Shown in pieces: positions 27,574 to 36,800 of a stretch of 64,000 nucleotides of DNA (position 1 is the stretch's first letter; each line of letters opens with the position of its first letter). Made by a program: the position numbers and the translations under genes. A model generated the notes under the pieces. It was not told the origin of the DNA and searched no databases. It worked only from the letters and a program-made list of their open reading frames with translations. The stretch is from Pleomorphovibrio marinus (GTDB lineage Bacteria > Bacteroidota > Bacteroidia > Cytophagales > Cyclobacteriaceae), in contig NZ_QCXY01000009.1 of the NCBI RefSeq assembly GCF_003347495.1, forward strand, positions 62,001 to 126,000, read 5' to 3'.

Positions 27574-28323
27574 ATTACAAAATGATGGCGCCCCATCGAA
27601 GAAGGCCTGACCAGTGACAAATTGCCTACTACGGTCTATACCATAAATCATAGCCGCAAAAAGAGCTTTCCCTCATAACAGCAACCCTTGAGTTACTAGT
27701 TTGCATCCACTGAGTAGGTTTCTCAATGGCAGGTTGGGCAAATAAATCTCTTAAATGGTTGGCACATAAATCCTGCTATCAACTTCCCCGATTTTTGGGG
27801 CATCATCATTTAGGTGTCTACTGAAGTGTTTTTTACTGCGAAACTTCTTTAAGGCATTAAAAGGAAAAAACTATTATAAGGTACAAATAACAGTTATTCC
27901 ATATTTTCACCTCCACAGTCCCATAAATGTAAAAAATTTATCTAAAATAGACAAAATTTTATACCAAAAATTATCAAAACATAGCTTCTGATATACCATG
28001 GGGTAATTGAGGATATTTAAAGGATAAGTTGCCTGCAGTTTAATTTCCTCTGCAAACGAAGATGTCGCAGGTAATACAAGGCGTTTCAATAACCAGTATT
28101 TACAGAAAGAATATGCCATTTGGTTTCTCGCAGCCCTGCCCTAGGTTTTTTCAGGGAGCCGCAAACGGATCCGCATCGCTCGGAAGGGAAATAATTATTC
28201 TTGAATGGTGGAGATGATCATAATAGCCAGCCAGATTCCCCGAATCCTCTTAGCAATCGGGTGCAGGGTAGGCAGGCTACCTGCCTGCAAAGGACAGCAG
28301 TCAGGTGTGGCAGATAAAAGACA
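27567..28323. other. Long intergenic stretch without an intact gene
   Basis: About 850 bases separate the acyltransferase from the helicase gene. On the minus strand at about 27575-27672 an open stretch reads DRSRQFVTGQAFFDGAPSF, reminiscent of the C-terminus of short-chain dehydrogenases (VTGQ-DGG), but it is broken upstream by stops. In another frame about 48 codons end at 27629. A nested inverted repeat GCAGGGTAGGCAGGCTACCTGCCTGC-like element occurs at 28263-28289. A 70-codon open frame at 27907-28119 has no recognisable features. Confidence 0.4.
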
Positions 28324-28357
28324 ATTGTAATCATATTAAATTGAAATAGTAACTTTG
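28324..28357 (+). promoter_or_regulatory. Putative promoter of the UvrD/PcrA helicase gene
   Basis: ATTG (28324-28327) and TAACTTTG (28350-28357) are spaced by 22 bases, close to the Bacteroidota consensus. A second TAACTTTG copy follows at 28364-28371, so two nearby start sites are possible. Confidence 0.45.
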
Positions 28358-28418
28358 GGCCTGTAACTTTGAGAGGGCTGCATATTGTAAGCAGTCAATA
28401 ACAAGAAATTCAATAAGC

Positions 28419-30677
28419 ATGAGCGAATATTTGGAAGGACTTAACCCTCCCCAGAGAGAGGCAGTGGAGCATACTGAAGGGCCATTAATGATCATAGCGG
28501 GTGCAGGGTCAGGGAAGACTCGGGTATTGACCTACAGGATTGCCCACCTCATTCATGCAAAAGGAGTGGACCCGTTTCAAATCCTCTCCTTAACCTTTAC
28601 CAACAAGGCCGCAAATGAAATGAAACAGCGTATTGAAAAGCTGATTGGGCTGGAGGCAAGAAACACGTGGATGGGAACCTTTCATTCCATTTTTGCCAAA
28701 ATCCTAAGGGTAGAGGCCCATCGTTTAGGCTATCCCTCCAATTTCACCATCTATGATACCGAAGACAGCAAATCCCTCATCCGGACTATTGTAAAAGAAA
28801 AAAGACTGGATGAAAAAGTGTACAAACCCAGCACGGTCCTCTCTAGGATTTCCGGAGCCAAAAATAGGCTGATCAGTTGGGAGGCATATAGAAAGGACAA
28901 CCTAGTCCTTGCTGACGATGAGGCTGCAATGAAACCCAAGATGGGAGAAATCTATCAAGCTTACCAACAAAGGCTTTTCAGGTCATCGGCCATGGATTTC
29001 GACGACCTGTTATTTAACACCAATGTGCTTTTTAGGGATCACCCGGAGGCCTTGAACAAATACCAGCAACGCTTTCGCTATGTTATGGTAGATGAATTTC
29101 AAGACACCAATATCTCCCAATACCTCATCACCAAAAAGCTGGCCTCCGTGCATCAAAATATCTGTGTAGTAGGCGATGATGCCCAAAGCATTTATGCTTT
29201 CAGAGGCGCCGACATCCAAAACATCCTCAATTTCGAAAAAGACTACCCGGACCTTTTTGTAGTGAAACTTGAGCAAAACTACCGGTCCACCAAAAACATC
29301 GTACACACGGCCAACTCCATAATCGCAAAGAACAAAGCCCAACTAAAGAAAAGCATCTGGACCCACAATAAGGACGGGGAACCCATAGAACTGGTTAAAG
29401 CCGCCTCTGATAACGAAGAAGGCAGGATCGTGGCCACCACCATCTTCGAGCAGCGGAACAACCACCAGTTGAAAAACAGTGATTTTGCCATTCTCTACCG
29501 GACCAATTCCCAATCCAGGTCGCTGGAGGAGGCACTGAGAAAAATGAATATCAGCTATAGGATTGTTGGGGGACTTTCCTTTTATCAGAGAAAGGAGATT
29601 AAGGATTTGATGGGCTATTTGCGGTACTTGGTCAATGTTTCCGATGAGGAGGCATTTAAGCGGGTGATCAACTACCCTAAACGGGGAATAGGCAATACCA
29701 CGGTGGAGAAGATACTAGTGGCGGCCTATGAACATGACATCGGCATCTGGGAAGTCTTAAACAACAGCGGCAGTTTCCTTACCGGAAGAGCCGCCATAGC
29801 AGTAGATGACTTCGCTACTATGATCAAGAGCTTCCAAATTGCCACCGAAAGAAAAGACGCCTACGAGGTGGCATCCACCGTTGCCAAGCAGTCGGGAATC
29901 CTAAAGGAGCTGTATGAGGACAAGACCATAGAAGGACTTAATAGATACGAAAATGTCCAGGAACTGCTAAATGCTATTAAGGAGTATGTGGACAGTCCCG
30001 AAAATGAAGATAAGAGTTTGGGGGCTTTCTTACAGGAAATAGCACTTCTCACGGATGAAGACCAGAAAAAGGAAGAAATGGACAACGTCACTTTGATGAC
30101 CATTCACTCTTCCAAAGGGTTGGAGTTTAAATACGTATTTGTAGTTGGCCTGGAGGAGGATCTATTCCCTAGCCAAATGATGATGCAAAGCAGAGAGGAT
30201 CTGGAAGAGGAGCGCCGGCTTTTCTATGTGGCAAGTACTAGGGCGATGGAAAAACTGTACCTTAGCTACGCCCTCACCAGGTACAGGTACGGCAGGTTAT
30301 TGAACTGCGAACCTAGCAGGTTTCTGGAGGAATTGGATCCTGCCCATATCAAGGTAAACAAGCGTATGGGCACCTCCCTTTCTAATAGTTTCAGAAATAG
30401 GGAAAGCGAGGGAAGCAACGGGTTTGTGGGTCTTAAAAAGCCGGCCGTCCGTAAAAGCACCACTGGGAAAGTACATACCCCCAGCCCCGACTTCAAACCC
30501 TCAAATACCAACCGGCTGGAAGCAGGAATGAAGGTCGAACACCCCAAATTCGGGTTTGGTAATGTGAACAAAATTGAAATGGAAGGTACTAATAGAAAAG
30601 CATTTATCCATTTTGATAATTTTGGTGATAAGACTTTATTACTTAGCTTTGCAAAGCTTAGGATTGTAGAAGAATAA
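28419..30677 (+). CDS. UvrD/PcrA-type superfamily 1 DNA helicase
   Basis: The 752-residue protein is a 3'-5' DNA helicase of the UvrD/PcrA group, acting in nucleotide-excision and replication-fork repair. Motifs are clear: Q motif LNPPQREAV (9-17), Walker A AGAGSGKT (28-35), TFTNKAANEM, DEFQDTN (Walker B, near residue 226), VGDDAQSIYAFRGA, YRS, and VTLMTIHSSKGLEFKYVFVVGLEE near 560. The C-terminal ~50 residues (MKVEHPKFGFGNVNKIE... FIHF) form the Tudor-like RNA-polymerase-binding module found in PcrA. Length is typical. Confidence 0.95.
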   Translation: MSEYLEGLNPPQREAVEHTEGPLMIIAGAGSGKTRVLTYRIAHLIHAKGVDPFQILSLTFTNKAANEMKQRIEKLIGLEARNTWMGTFHSIFAKILRVEAHRLGYPSNFTIYDTEDSKSLIRTIVKEKRLDEKVYKPSTVLSRISGAKNRLISWEAYRKDNLVLADDEAAMKPKMGEIYQAYQQRLFRSSAMDFDDLLFNTNVLFRDHPEALNKYQQRFRYVMVDEFQDTNISQYLITKKLASVHQNICVVGDDAQSIYAFRGADIQNILNFEKDYPDLFVVKLEQNYRSTKNIVHTANSIIAKNKAQLKKSIWTHNKDGEPIELVKAASDNEEGRIVATTIFEQRNNHQLKNSDFAILYRTNSQSRSLEEALRKMNISYRIVGGLSFYQRKEIKDLMGYLRYLVNVSDEEAFKRVINYPKRGIGNTTVEKILVAAYEHDIGIWEVLNNSGSFLTGRAAIAVDDFATMIKSFQIATERKDAYEVASTVAKQSGILKELYEDKTIEGLNRYENVQELLNAIKEYVDSPENEDKSLGAFLQEIALLTDEDQKKEEMDNVTLMTIHSSKGLEFKYVFVVGLEEDLFPSQMMMQSREDLEEERRLFYVASTRAMEKLYLSYALTRYRYGRLLNCEPSRFLEELDPAHIKVNKRMGTSLSNSFRNRESEGSNGFVGLKKPAVRKSTTGKVHTPSPDFKPSNTNRLEAGMKVEHPKFGFGNVNKIEMEGTNRKAFIHFDNFGDKTLLLSFAKLRIVEE

Positions 30678-30773
30678 AATTAAAGATCTTTAAGCCTATC
30701 ATTGGTTCCGATATCCCAAAATAATTGTATTTTTAGTAGGTAATCTTATCGGGTATTTTCAACCAATGATGTT

Positions 30774-31448
30774 ATGGAAGATTCAAAACAGCCAATAAAC
30801 AACATAATCTTGAAAGAGTACGGAAAAAACATTCAAAAACTGGTGGATTACATCAAGACAGTGCCTGATGACCAGAAGAGAACCGAATATGCCTATGCAC
30901 TGGTGGAACTCATCAAGCAGCTCAACCCTCAAATGAAGACGGAGAGTGACCAAAAACTTTGGGACGACATCTACATTATGTCTGATTTTGAATTAATCGT
31001 CAACGGCCCGTTTCCCATGCCCCCGAAGGAGCTGCTGGGCAAGCGTCCCCAAATGGTAGGCTATCCTGACGGGGAGGTAAAATTTAAGCATTATGGAAGA
31101 AATGTGGAGAAACTTATTGAGAAGGCAGTGGAGATAGAAGATGATGAAGAGCAGGAAACGGCCATCATCTACATTGGTCAATTGATGAGAAGCTTCCACT
31201 CTACCTGGAACAAGGAGAATTTTGACGATGCCATTATCATTGACGACATCAAGACCCTTTCTAAAGGCAAGCTCCACATAGACCTGGAAAAGGTAAAGCA
31301 AAACGGGCTTTTTGAAACTTCCATGCGAAGAGACTTTAAAACCCAGCCTGCCAGCAATGATAATAATAGCCATTCCGGACGCAAAAACTACGGTGGTAGC
31401 AACAAGCGGAGAAACAACGGCTCCAACTCAAAAAGAAGGAGAAACTAA
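30774..31448 (+). CDS. DUF4290 family protein
   Basis: The 224-residue protein matches the DUF4290 pattern as I recall it: N-terminal LKEYGKNIQKLVDYIKTV, a repeated KHYGRNVEKLIEKAVEIED, and a disordered, very basic C-terminal tail (about 195-224) rich in Asn, Ser, Arg and Lys. Function is unknown; the tail suggests nucleic-acid contact. The stop and the murA start overlap (TAATG), so they are translationally coupled, and this pairing recurs in Bacteroidota. Confidence 0.85.
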   Translation: MEDSKQPINNIILKEYGKNIQKLVDYIKTVPDDQKRTEYAYALVELIKQLNPQMKTESDQKLWDDIYIMSDFELIVNGPFPMPPKELLGKRPQMVGYPDGEVKFKHYGRNVEKLIEKAVEIEDDEEQETAIIYIGQLMRSFHSTWNKENFDDAIIIDDIKTLSKGKLHIDLEKVKQNGLFETSMRRDFKTQPASNDNNSHSGRKNYGGSNKRRNNGSNSKRRRN

Positions 31449-32755
31449 TGGCTTCATTCAGGGTAAAAGGAGGGGTGACGCTCAAAGGAGACATCATACC
31501 CCAAGGAGCCAAAAACGAGGCCCTACAGGTATTGTGTGCAGTACTCTTGACAGATGAGGAAGTTACCTTACACAAGGTCCCAAATATCAGGGACGTAAAT
31601 AAACTGATAGAACTGCTCGGTGATATGGGTGTGAAGGTGGATAAAAAGGGTTCAGAATCCTACGCCTTTAATGCCTCCAATGTAAATCTTGCCTATTTAG
31701 AAACCCAGGAATACCTGAACAAAGCCGGTGCCCTCCGAGGATCTGTCATGATTTTAGGTCCATTGTTGGCAAGGTTTGGGAAGGGAAAAATCTCCAAGCC
31801 AGGAGGGGACAAAATTGGAAGAAGAAGAATGGACACCCACTTTTTCGGGTTTCAGAAATTGGGAGCCACTTTCCACTATGACAGCAAAAAGGAGCTCTAT
31901 CACATCGACGGCAGCCAGCTTCAGGGTTGCTACATGTTGCTGGACGAGGCCTCGGTCACGGGGACCGCAAATATCCTCATGGCGGCTGTACTCGCAAAAG
32001 GAAAAACCACCATCTACAACGCGGCCTGTGAGCCATACCTGCAGCAACTTTGCCAGATCCTCATACAAATGGGTGCCAAAATCACCGGGGTAGGTTCAAA
32101 CCTCCTACACATAGAGGGCGTTACTTCCCTAAATGGCACCAGCCATACGTTACTCCCTGACATGATAGAAATCGGGTCTTTCATAGGAATGGCTGCCATG
32201 ACCAAATCCGATATCACCATTAAAAATGTAAGGCTGGAAAAGCTGGGAATCATTCCGGAAATGTTCCGTAGAATGGGTATTAAAATGGAGATAAATGGAG
32301 ATGACATCAGAATCCCTCCCCAAGACCATTACGAAATAGAGACTTTTATAGATGGGTCCATCCTTACCGTGGCCGATGCTATATGGCCAGGGTTTACACC
32401 CGATTTGTTAAGTATCATTCTGGTAACAGCTACACAGGCAAAAGGTACTGTTTTGGTTCACCAGAAAATGTTTGAGAGCAGGCTGTTCTTCGTGGACAAA
32501 TTAATTGATATGGGGGCACAAATTATCCTATGTGACCCACACAGAGCCACCGTAATTGGGTTGGACAGAAAATATTCCCTGAGGGGCATACGGATGACTT
32601 CTCCAGACATCCGTGCAGGAGTGGCCTTGTTGATTGCTGCACTATCCGCAGAAGGAACATCCATCATTGATAATGTGGAACAAATTGACCGTGGATACCA
32701 GTACATTGACCAAAGACTCAATGCATTGGGTGCGGACATTATTCGGCTGGATTAG
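31448..32755 (+). CDS. murA: UDP-N-acetylglucosamine 1-carboxyvinyltransferase with Asp at the catalytic Cys position
   Basis: MurA (435 residues) transfers enolpyruvate from PEP to UDP-GlcNAc, the first committed step of peptidoglycan synthesis. The substrate-binding KNE (Lys22-Asn23) and the two-domain inside-out barrel repeats are present. The motif that reads PGGCAIG in E. coli reads PGGDKIG here, with Asp121 (codon 31808-31810) replacing the catalytic cysteine. Asp at this site is known in Mycobacterium, Chlamydia and Borrelia MurA and makes the enzyme insensitive to fosfomycin. The enzyme should remain active. It is coupled to the DUF4290 gene upstream. Confidence 0.94.
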   Translation: MASFRVKGGVTLKGDIIPQGAKNEALQVLCAVLLTDEEVTLHKVPNIRDVNKLIELLGDMGVKVDKKGSESYAFNASNVNLAYLETQEYLNKAGALRGSVMILGPLLARFGKGKISKPGGDKIGRRRMDTHFFGFQKLGATFHYDSKKELYHIDGSQLQGCYMLLDEASVTGTANILMAAVLAKGKTTIYNAACEPYLQQLCQILIQMGAKITGVGSNLLHIEGVTSLNGTSHTLLPDMIEIGSFIGMAAMTKSDITIKNVRLEKLGIIPEMFRRMGIKMEINGDDIRIPPQDHYEIETFIDGSILTVADAIWPGFTPDLLSIILVTATQAKGTVLVHQKMFESRLFFVDKLIDMGAQIILCDPHRATVIGLDRKYSLRGIRMTSPDIRAGVALLIAALSAEGTSIIDNVEQIDRGYQYIDQRLNALGADIIRLD

Positions 32756-32759
32756 GCAA

Positions 32760-33830
32760 TTAAAAACGGAAACAGGGGATAATGGTACTTCTCCTGTTTC
32801 TGTCATTGGGGTTCCCATAAAGGAAGGAGTACCGTATGGAGATTTCATGAGCACCACCGGATTGCATCACAGACATTTTTGAAATCGTGAAATCATAGCT
32901 ATACCCAATATCCAATCCGGACGGCAAAGCCACACCAAGCAGTAATACAATGGCCTCGCTATTTGGCAGCTTATACTTGACTGGAAAACCCCTATACCAA
33001 ACCCCAACTACAAGTGGCTCCAACAGAAACTGGGTGCCTATATCCAACTGGTTAAACGCACCTTGCCGCTTGAAATTAAAGGAAACAAAAGCCGATCTCT
33101 CCTGCCTGGTATTGCTAAAGTAGTTATTGATCATTCCGTCCCCCAAATCGAATTTCATCCCTCCATGTGCAGAGAGTTTCATCGGCAACTTGCTGATGTT
33201 CCCATCTATAAAGGAAGTGTTGGGCTCGGATAAATGATGACCTGAAATCCCCAGCCAGAATTCTTCCGCATGGAAAAGCATACCAAAACTGAAGTCTGCA
33301 AAATTGTGTTTGTAATCCTCATCAAAAATTTCACCGCTGTTGTCGTTTACAATCCCTCTCTCCAGGTCCAGCTGTGACCCGAAAACCAGGTCCCCAAAGT
33401 AGGCATCCCTCGCCACAAAACTAGCCTGCCCACCAAACCTAAGGAAAAAATCTTCTCCCAAATGCAGTTTGTACGCATAGGTAAGCCCAACTTCATTGGT
33501 ACTTAGCCTCACTTTACTTTCCCTATTGGCGTTCACGATGATCCCTATGCCACTGTTAATGTCAAACATATAATGATCCAGATAAGCAGAGTAGGAGTTG
33601 AAAGAATGATTGAGCCCTGGCCATTGGTTCCTATAATTGGACCCCACCCTGGTCAGCTCCGTCGCCCCCGTGAAAGCCGGGTTGAGGTACAAGGGAGCTG
33701 CATAATACTGGGAATACTGTACATCTTGGGCAAACCCAAGGCCCCCCAGGAAAGTGAGCAGCACCACTATTGCCAGTTTTCTTAATTCAGTTATTACATT
33801 AGCCATCAACTCCTTCATCACAGCATTCAT
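32760..33830 (-). CDS. PorP/SprF-family type IX secretion outer-membrane protein
   Basis: The 356-residue protein has a signal peptide (cleavage after GLGFAQ, about residue 34) and the family start DVQYSQYYAAPLYLNPAFTGA, followed by a beta-barrel-like sequence (YRNQWPGL, YSAYLDHYM, GIGIIVNANRES, VGLTYAYKL). PorP/SprF proteins are needed for secretion or surface attachment of specific partners with a type B (CHU_C-like) C-terminal domain, such as SprB. It lies five bases downstream of the giant SprB-repeat gene, so it is the probable dedicated partner. Start choice among Met1, Met5 and Met9 is uncertain. Confidence 0.93.
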   Translation of the reverse strand: MNAVMKELMANVITELRKLAIVVLLTFLGGLGFAQDVQYSQYYAAPLYLNPAFTGATELTRVGSNYRNQWPGLNHSFNSYSAYLDHYMFDINSGIGIIVNANRESKVRLSTNEVGLTYAYKLHLGEDFFLRFGGQASFVARDAYFGDLVFGSQLDLERGIVNDNSGEIFDEDYKHNFADFSFGMLFHAEEFWLGISGHHLSEPNTSFIDGNISKLPMKLSAHGGMKFDLGDGMINNYFSNTRQERSAFVSFNFKRQGAFNQLDIGTQFLLEPLVVGVWYRGFPVKYKLPNSEAIVLLLGVALPSGLDIGYSYDFTISKMSVMQSGGAHEISIRYSFLYGNPNDRNRRSTIIPCFRF

Positions 33831-33835
33831 AAAAA

Positions 33836-36800
33836 TTAAAGTACCAAAGTGAAAACCCCCGTTTTACTCCCCTTCTCTCCATCTATAGAGGTGTACCTGA
33901 TCTTATACACATAATTCCCATTGGGACTCATGGTGCCATTTAAGGTTCCATCCCATCCCGGATCTTCTATGGAGTATGAGCTGTAAATCAACTCTCCCCA
34001 TTTATTAAAAATATGGAATTCATAGTCCTCAATGCCTCTCATCCTGGGTCTGAAATAATCATTGAGTCCATCCCCATTCGGAGTGAATGCATTGGGAATC
34101 AAAATTCTATACGAAGCAACCACCTCAATTTCCATTTGGGCATAGGACACACAGCCAAAAACATCGAAGGTGGTTAAGGTCACCAGATATGTCCCCGTTC
34201 TACTATAACTGTGGACAGGATGCTGTTCGTTGCTTTTGTTACCGTCCCCGAAATCCCACTCCCAGGTAAACACATTACCCAAAGTCTGGTCATTGAACTG
34301 TACTGCCTCATGCAACAATATCTCACCTTGAATGCCAGTGGAAATCACGGTATAGTTGAATTCCGCATCTGTGAAGGCCAGGGGCATCTCTACTACCTCA
34401 GAAAGTTCAATCTGGCACCCGTTTTCATTCATGACCATGACGGAAACCATTCCATCTTCATAGAAATGGGACTCCAAGTTGTCTCTGTCTCCGTTATTCC
34501 AATAAATTTGAAAAGGGCCCTCGCCGCTATTGATTTCCAGCCAGGCCACTCCAGTAAGCACCTTGTTTTCACAGTCCACCTCAAACCGGGTAAACAGCTC
34601 CGCCTCCAACCTCTCTGGTTCTTGGATTTCTATGGTCATGGTTTGGGAGCAATTATTATCGTCCACTACCTGAACCGTATAACTCCCCTGAGCTAAATCA
34701 CCCCTGTTTTGCGTCCCAAGCCCAGGGGCATCCGCCCAATGGACCCGATAAGGTTGAACTCCTCCTGTGATGGTAAGCTGTATGAATCCATTTTCATCAC
34801 CATGGCAAGCCAACATTTCTGAATGCTCTATTAGAACCTCTAAAGGCTCCGGCTCTGCCACGGTAAACTGCCCCCCTGTAGAACACCCGTTTCTATCCGT
34901 GATCAACACCGAGTAAGAGCCAGGGCTAAGGCCTCCGATATTCCTGCTGCTTGCCCCATTAGACCACTCATAAGAATAGGGAGCAGTACCTCCTCTTACT
35001 TCCAAGGCAATAGAACCATTGTTTTGCCCGTGGCAGACGACGTCGTTAATGGTTTCATTAAAGGCCAATGGAGCAGGTTCCCTTACCTGATAGGCTACGG
35101 TAGTCACACAGCCCAAGGTGTCCGCCACCTGTACCGTATAGGTTCCAGCAGAAAGATTACTTACCGACAATTGATTTTCTACACCATGACTCCAGTTTAC
35201 CGTAAAGGGAGAGCCGAAACTTTCCACGGCGATACTCAAAGCACCATCATTACTACCTGCGCAGGAAACTCCCTGTATAGACTCAAGGGAAACCTGAAGG
35301 TCTCTTGGACGGATAATTTCCACACTTCTTTCCACCCAGCACCCCCTGGCATCGGTAACTTCCACAGTGTAAACTCCGGCACTTAGGTTAGAAATGGTAG
35401 AAGTGGTGGCCCCATTCGACCACCTATAGCTAAAGGGTGCTTCTCCCCCATTAATGGTCACCGAAACTTCTCCTCTGTCTTGGTTGGTACAAAGAGCAAT
35501 TTGTCCTTCCACCGAAATATCCATGGGAGAAGATGGTGGTGGAATGTTGAATTCTTCTTCCAACACACAACCCATGGCATCGGTTACCTGAATGGAATAA
35601 ATACCCGGAACCACATCCGTTAAATTGGGAGTGGTTTCCCCTGTGGACCACAAGTAAGTGTAGGGCGCAGTACCTCCACTCACGGACACCTCAAAGGATA
35701 ACCTGTCGTCAAAATGGCAAAGCTCAAAATTCCCCGACCCCTCGATTTGTAAGGGCGCTTCAGGTTCATTCACCCTGAATGTATGGGACTCAAAACAGGA
35801 ATTGCCATCCAAAATAAATACCGTATAATTCCCAGCCCTGAGACCGGAAATTTCCCTGCCAGTAAGGCCGTTGCCCCATTGCACCTGATAGTTGCCTGTA
35901 CCACCATGTATTTCCAAGGCAATGCTGCCATCACTGCCACCATAACAACTGACATCCTCGATCTGCGCATCAAAGGTTATGGGGTCCGGCTCCTCTAGGA
36001 TAATAGATTCAGTGATCGAACAGCCTTTTGCATCTGTGATCGTAACTTGGTAGATTCCTCCATTTTTATCCCTTACCGCCCTGGTCTGCTCTCCCGTACT
36101 CCAGGCATAGGTATAAGGGGCAGTTCCCCCAGAAACGATGAGATCCACGCTTCCTCTACCCTCTCCTGCACACCTTACGTCCATCACTAGGGGTTGTACT
36201 TGTAAAGGAGCAAGTGGTTCATTAACTACATATTCTCTTTCCAACACACACCCTCTTTCATCCGCAATGGTAGCCACATAAGTCCCTGCGTCCAGGTTTT
36301 GAAGAGAAGTGCCTGTCCCTGCCTCTTCCCCTCCATCAGCCTTATGCCAACGTATTTCAAAAGGGCCATTCCCTCCTGAAAGGGCTAAGGAGATGGAACC
36401 ATCCTGTCCTCCATAGCAACTTACGTGGGTTATTGTAGGATTTACAGAAATGGGGTCAGGTTGAAGAATAATGATGTTTTGCCTGATGCTACATCCTAGG
36501 GCATCTGTAACCACCACCTCGAAATTTCCAGGGGCTAACCCTTCTCTGATTTGACCGGTTCCGGCATCAGACCACCTTATATCATAAGGACCAATACCTC
36601 CGGAAATTTGCACTTCGGCCCTGCCATCATTGGCCGCATAGCATGCCACGTCCTCTTTGATGATATTCATCTCAAGAGGGGCTGGACTTACCACCTCAAC
36701 CTCTTCCGCTGGACTGAGGCAACCATTCAGGTCTTCTACTTGAATACTATAAATGCCAGCAGTAAGACCAGTGGCCGCTAATCCATTTTGTGCCACTCCA

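Noticed and set aside
27907-28119. 70-codon minus-strand frame before the helicase
   Set aside because: No recognisable motif or composition typical of a gene; likely chance in A/T-rich DNA.
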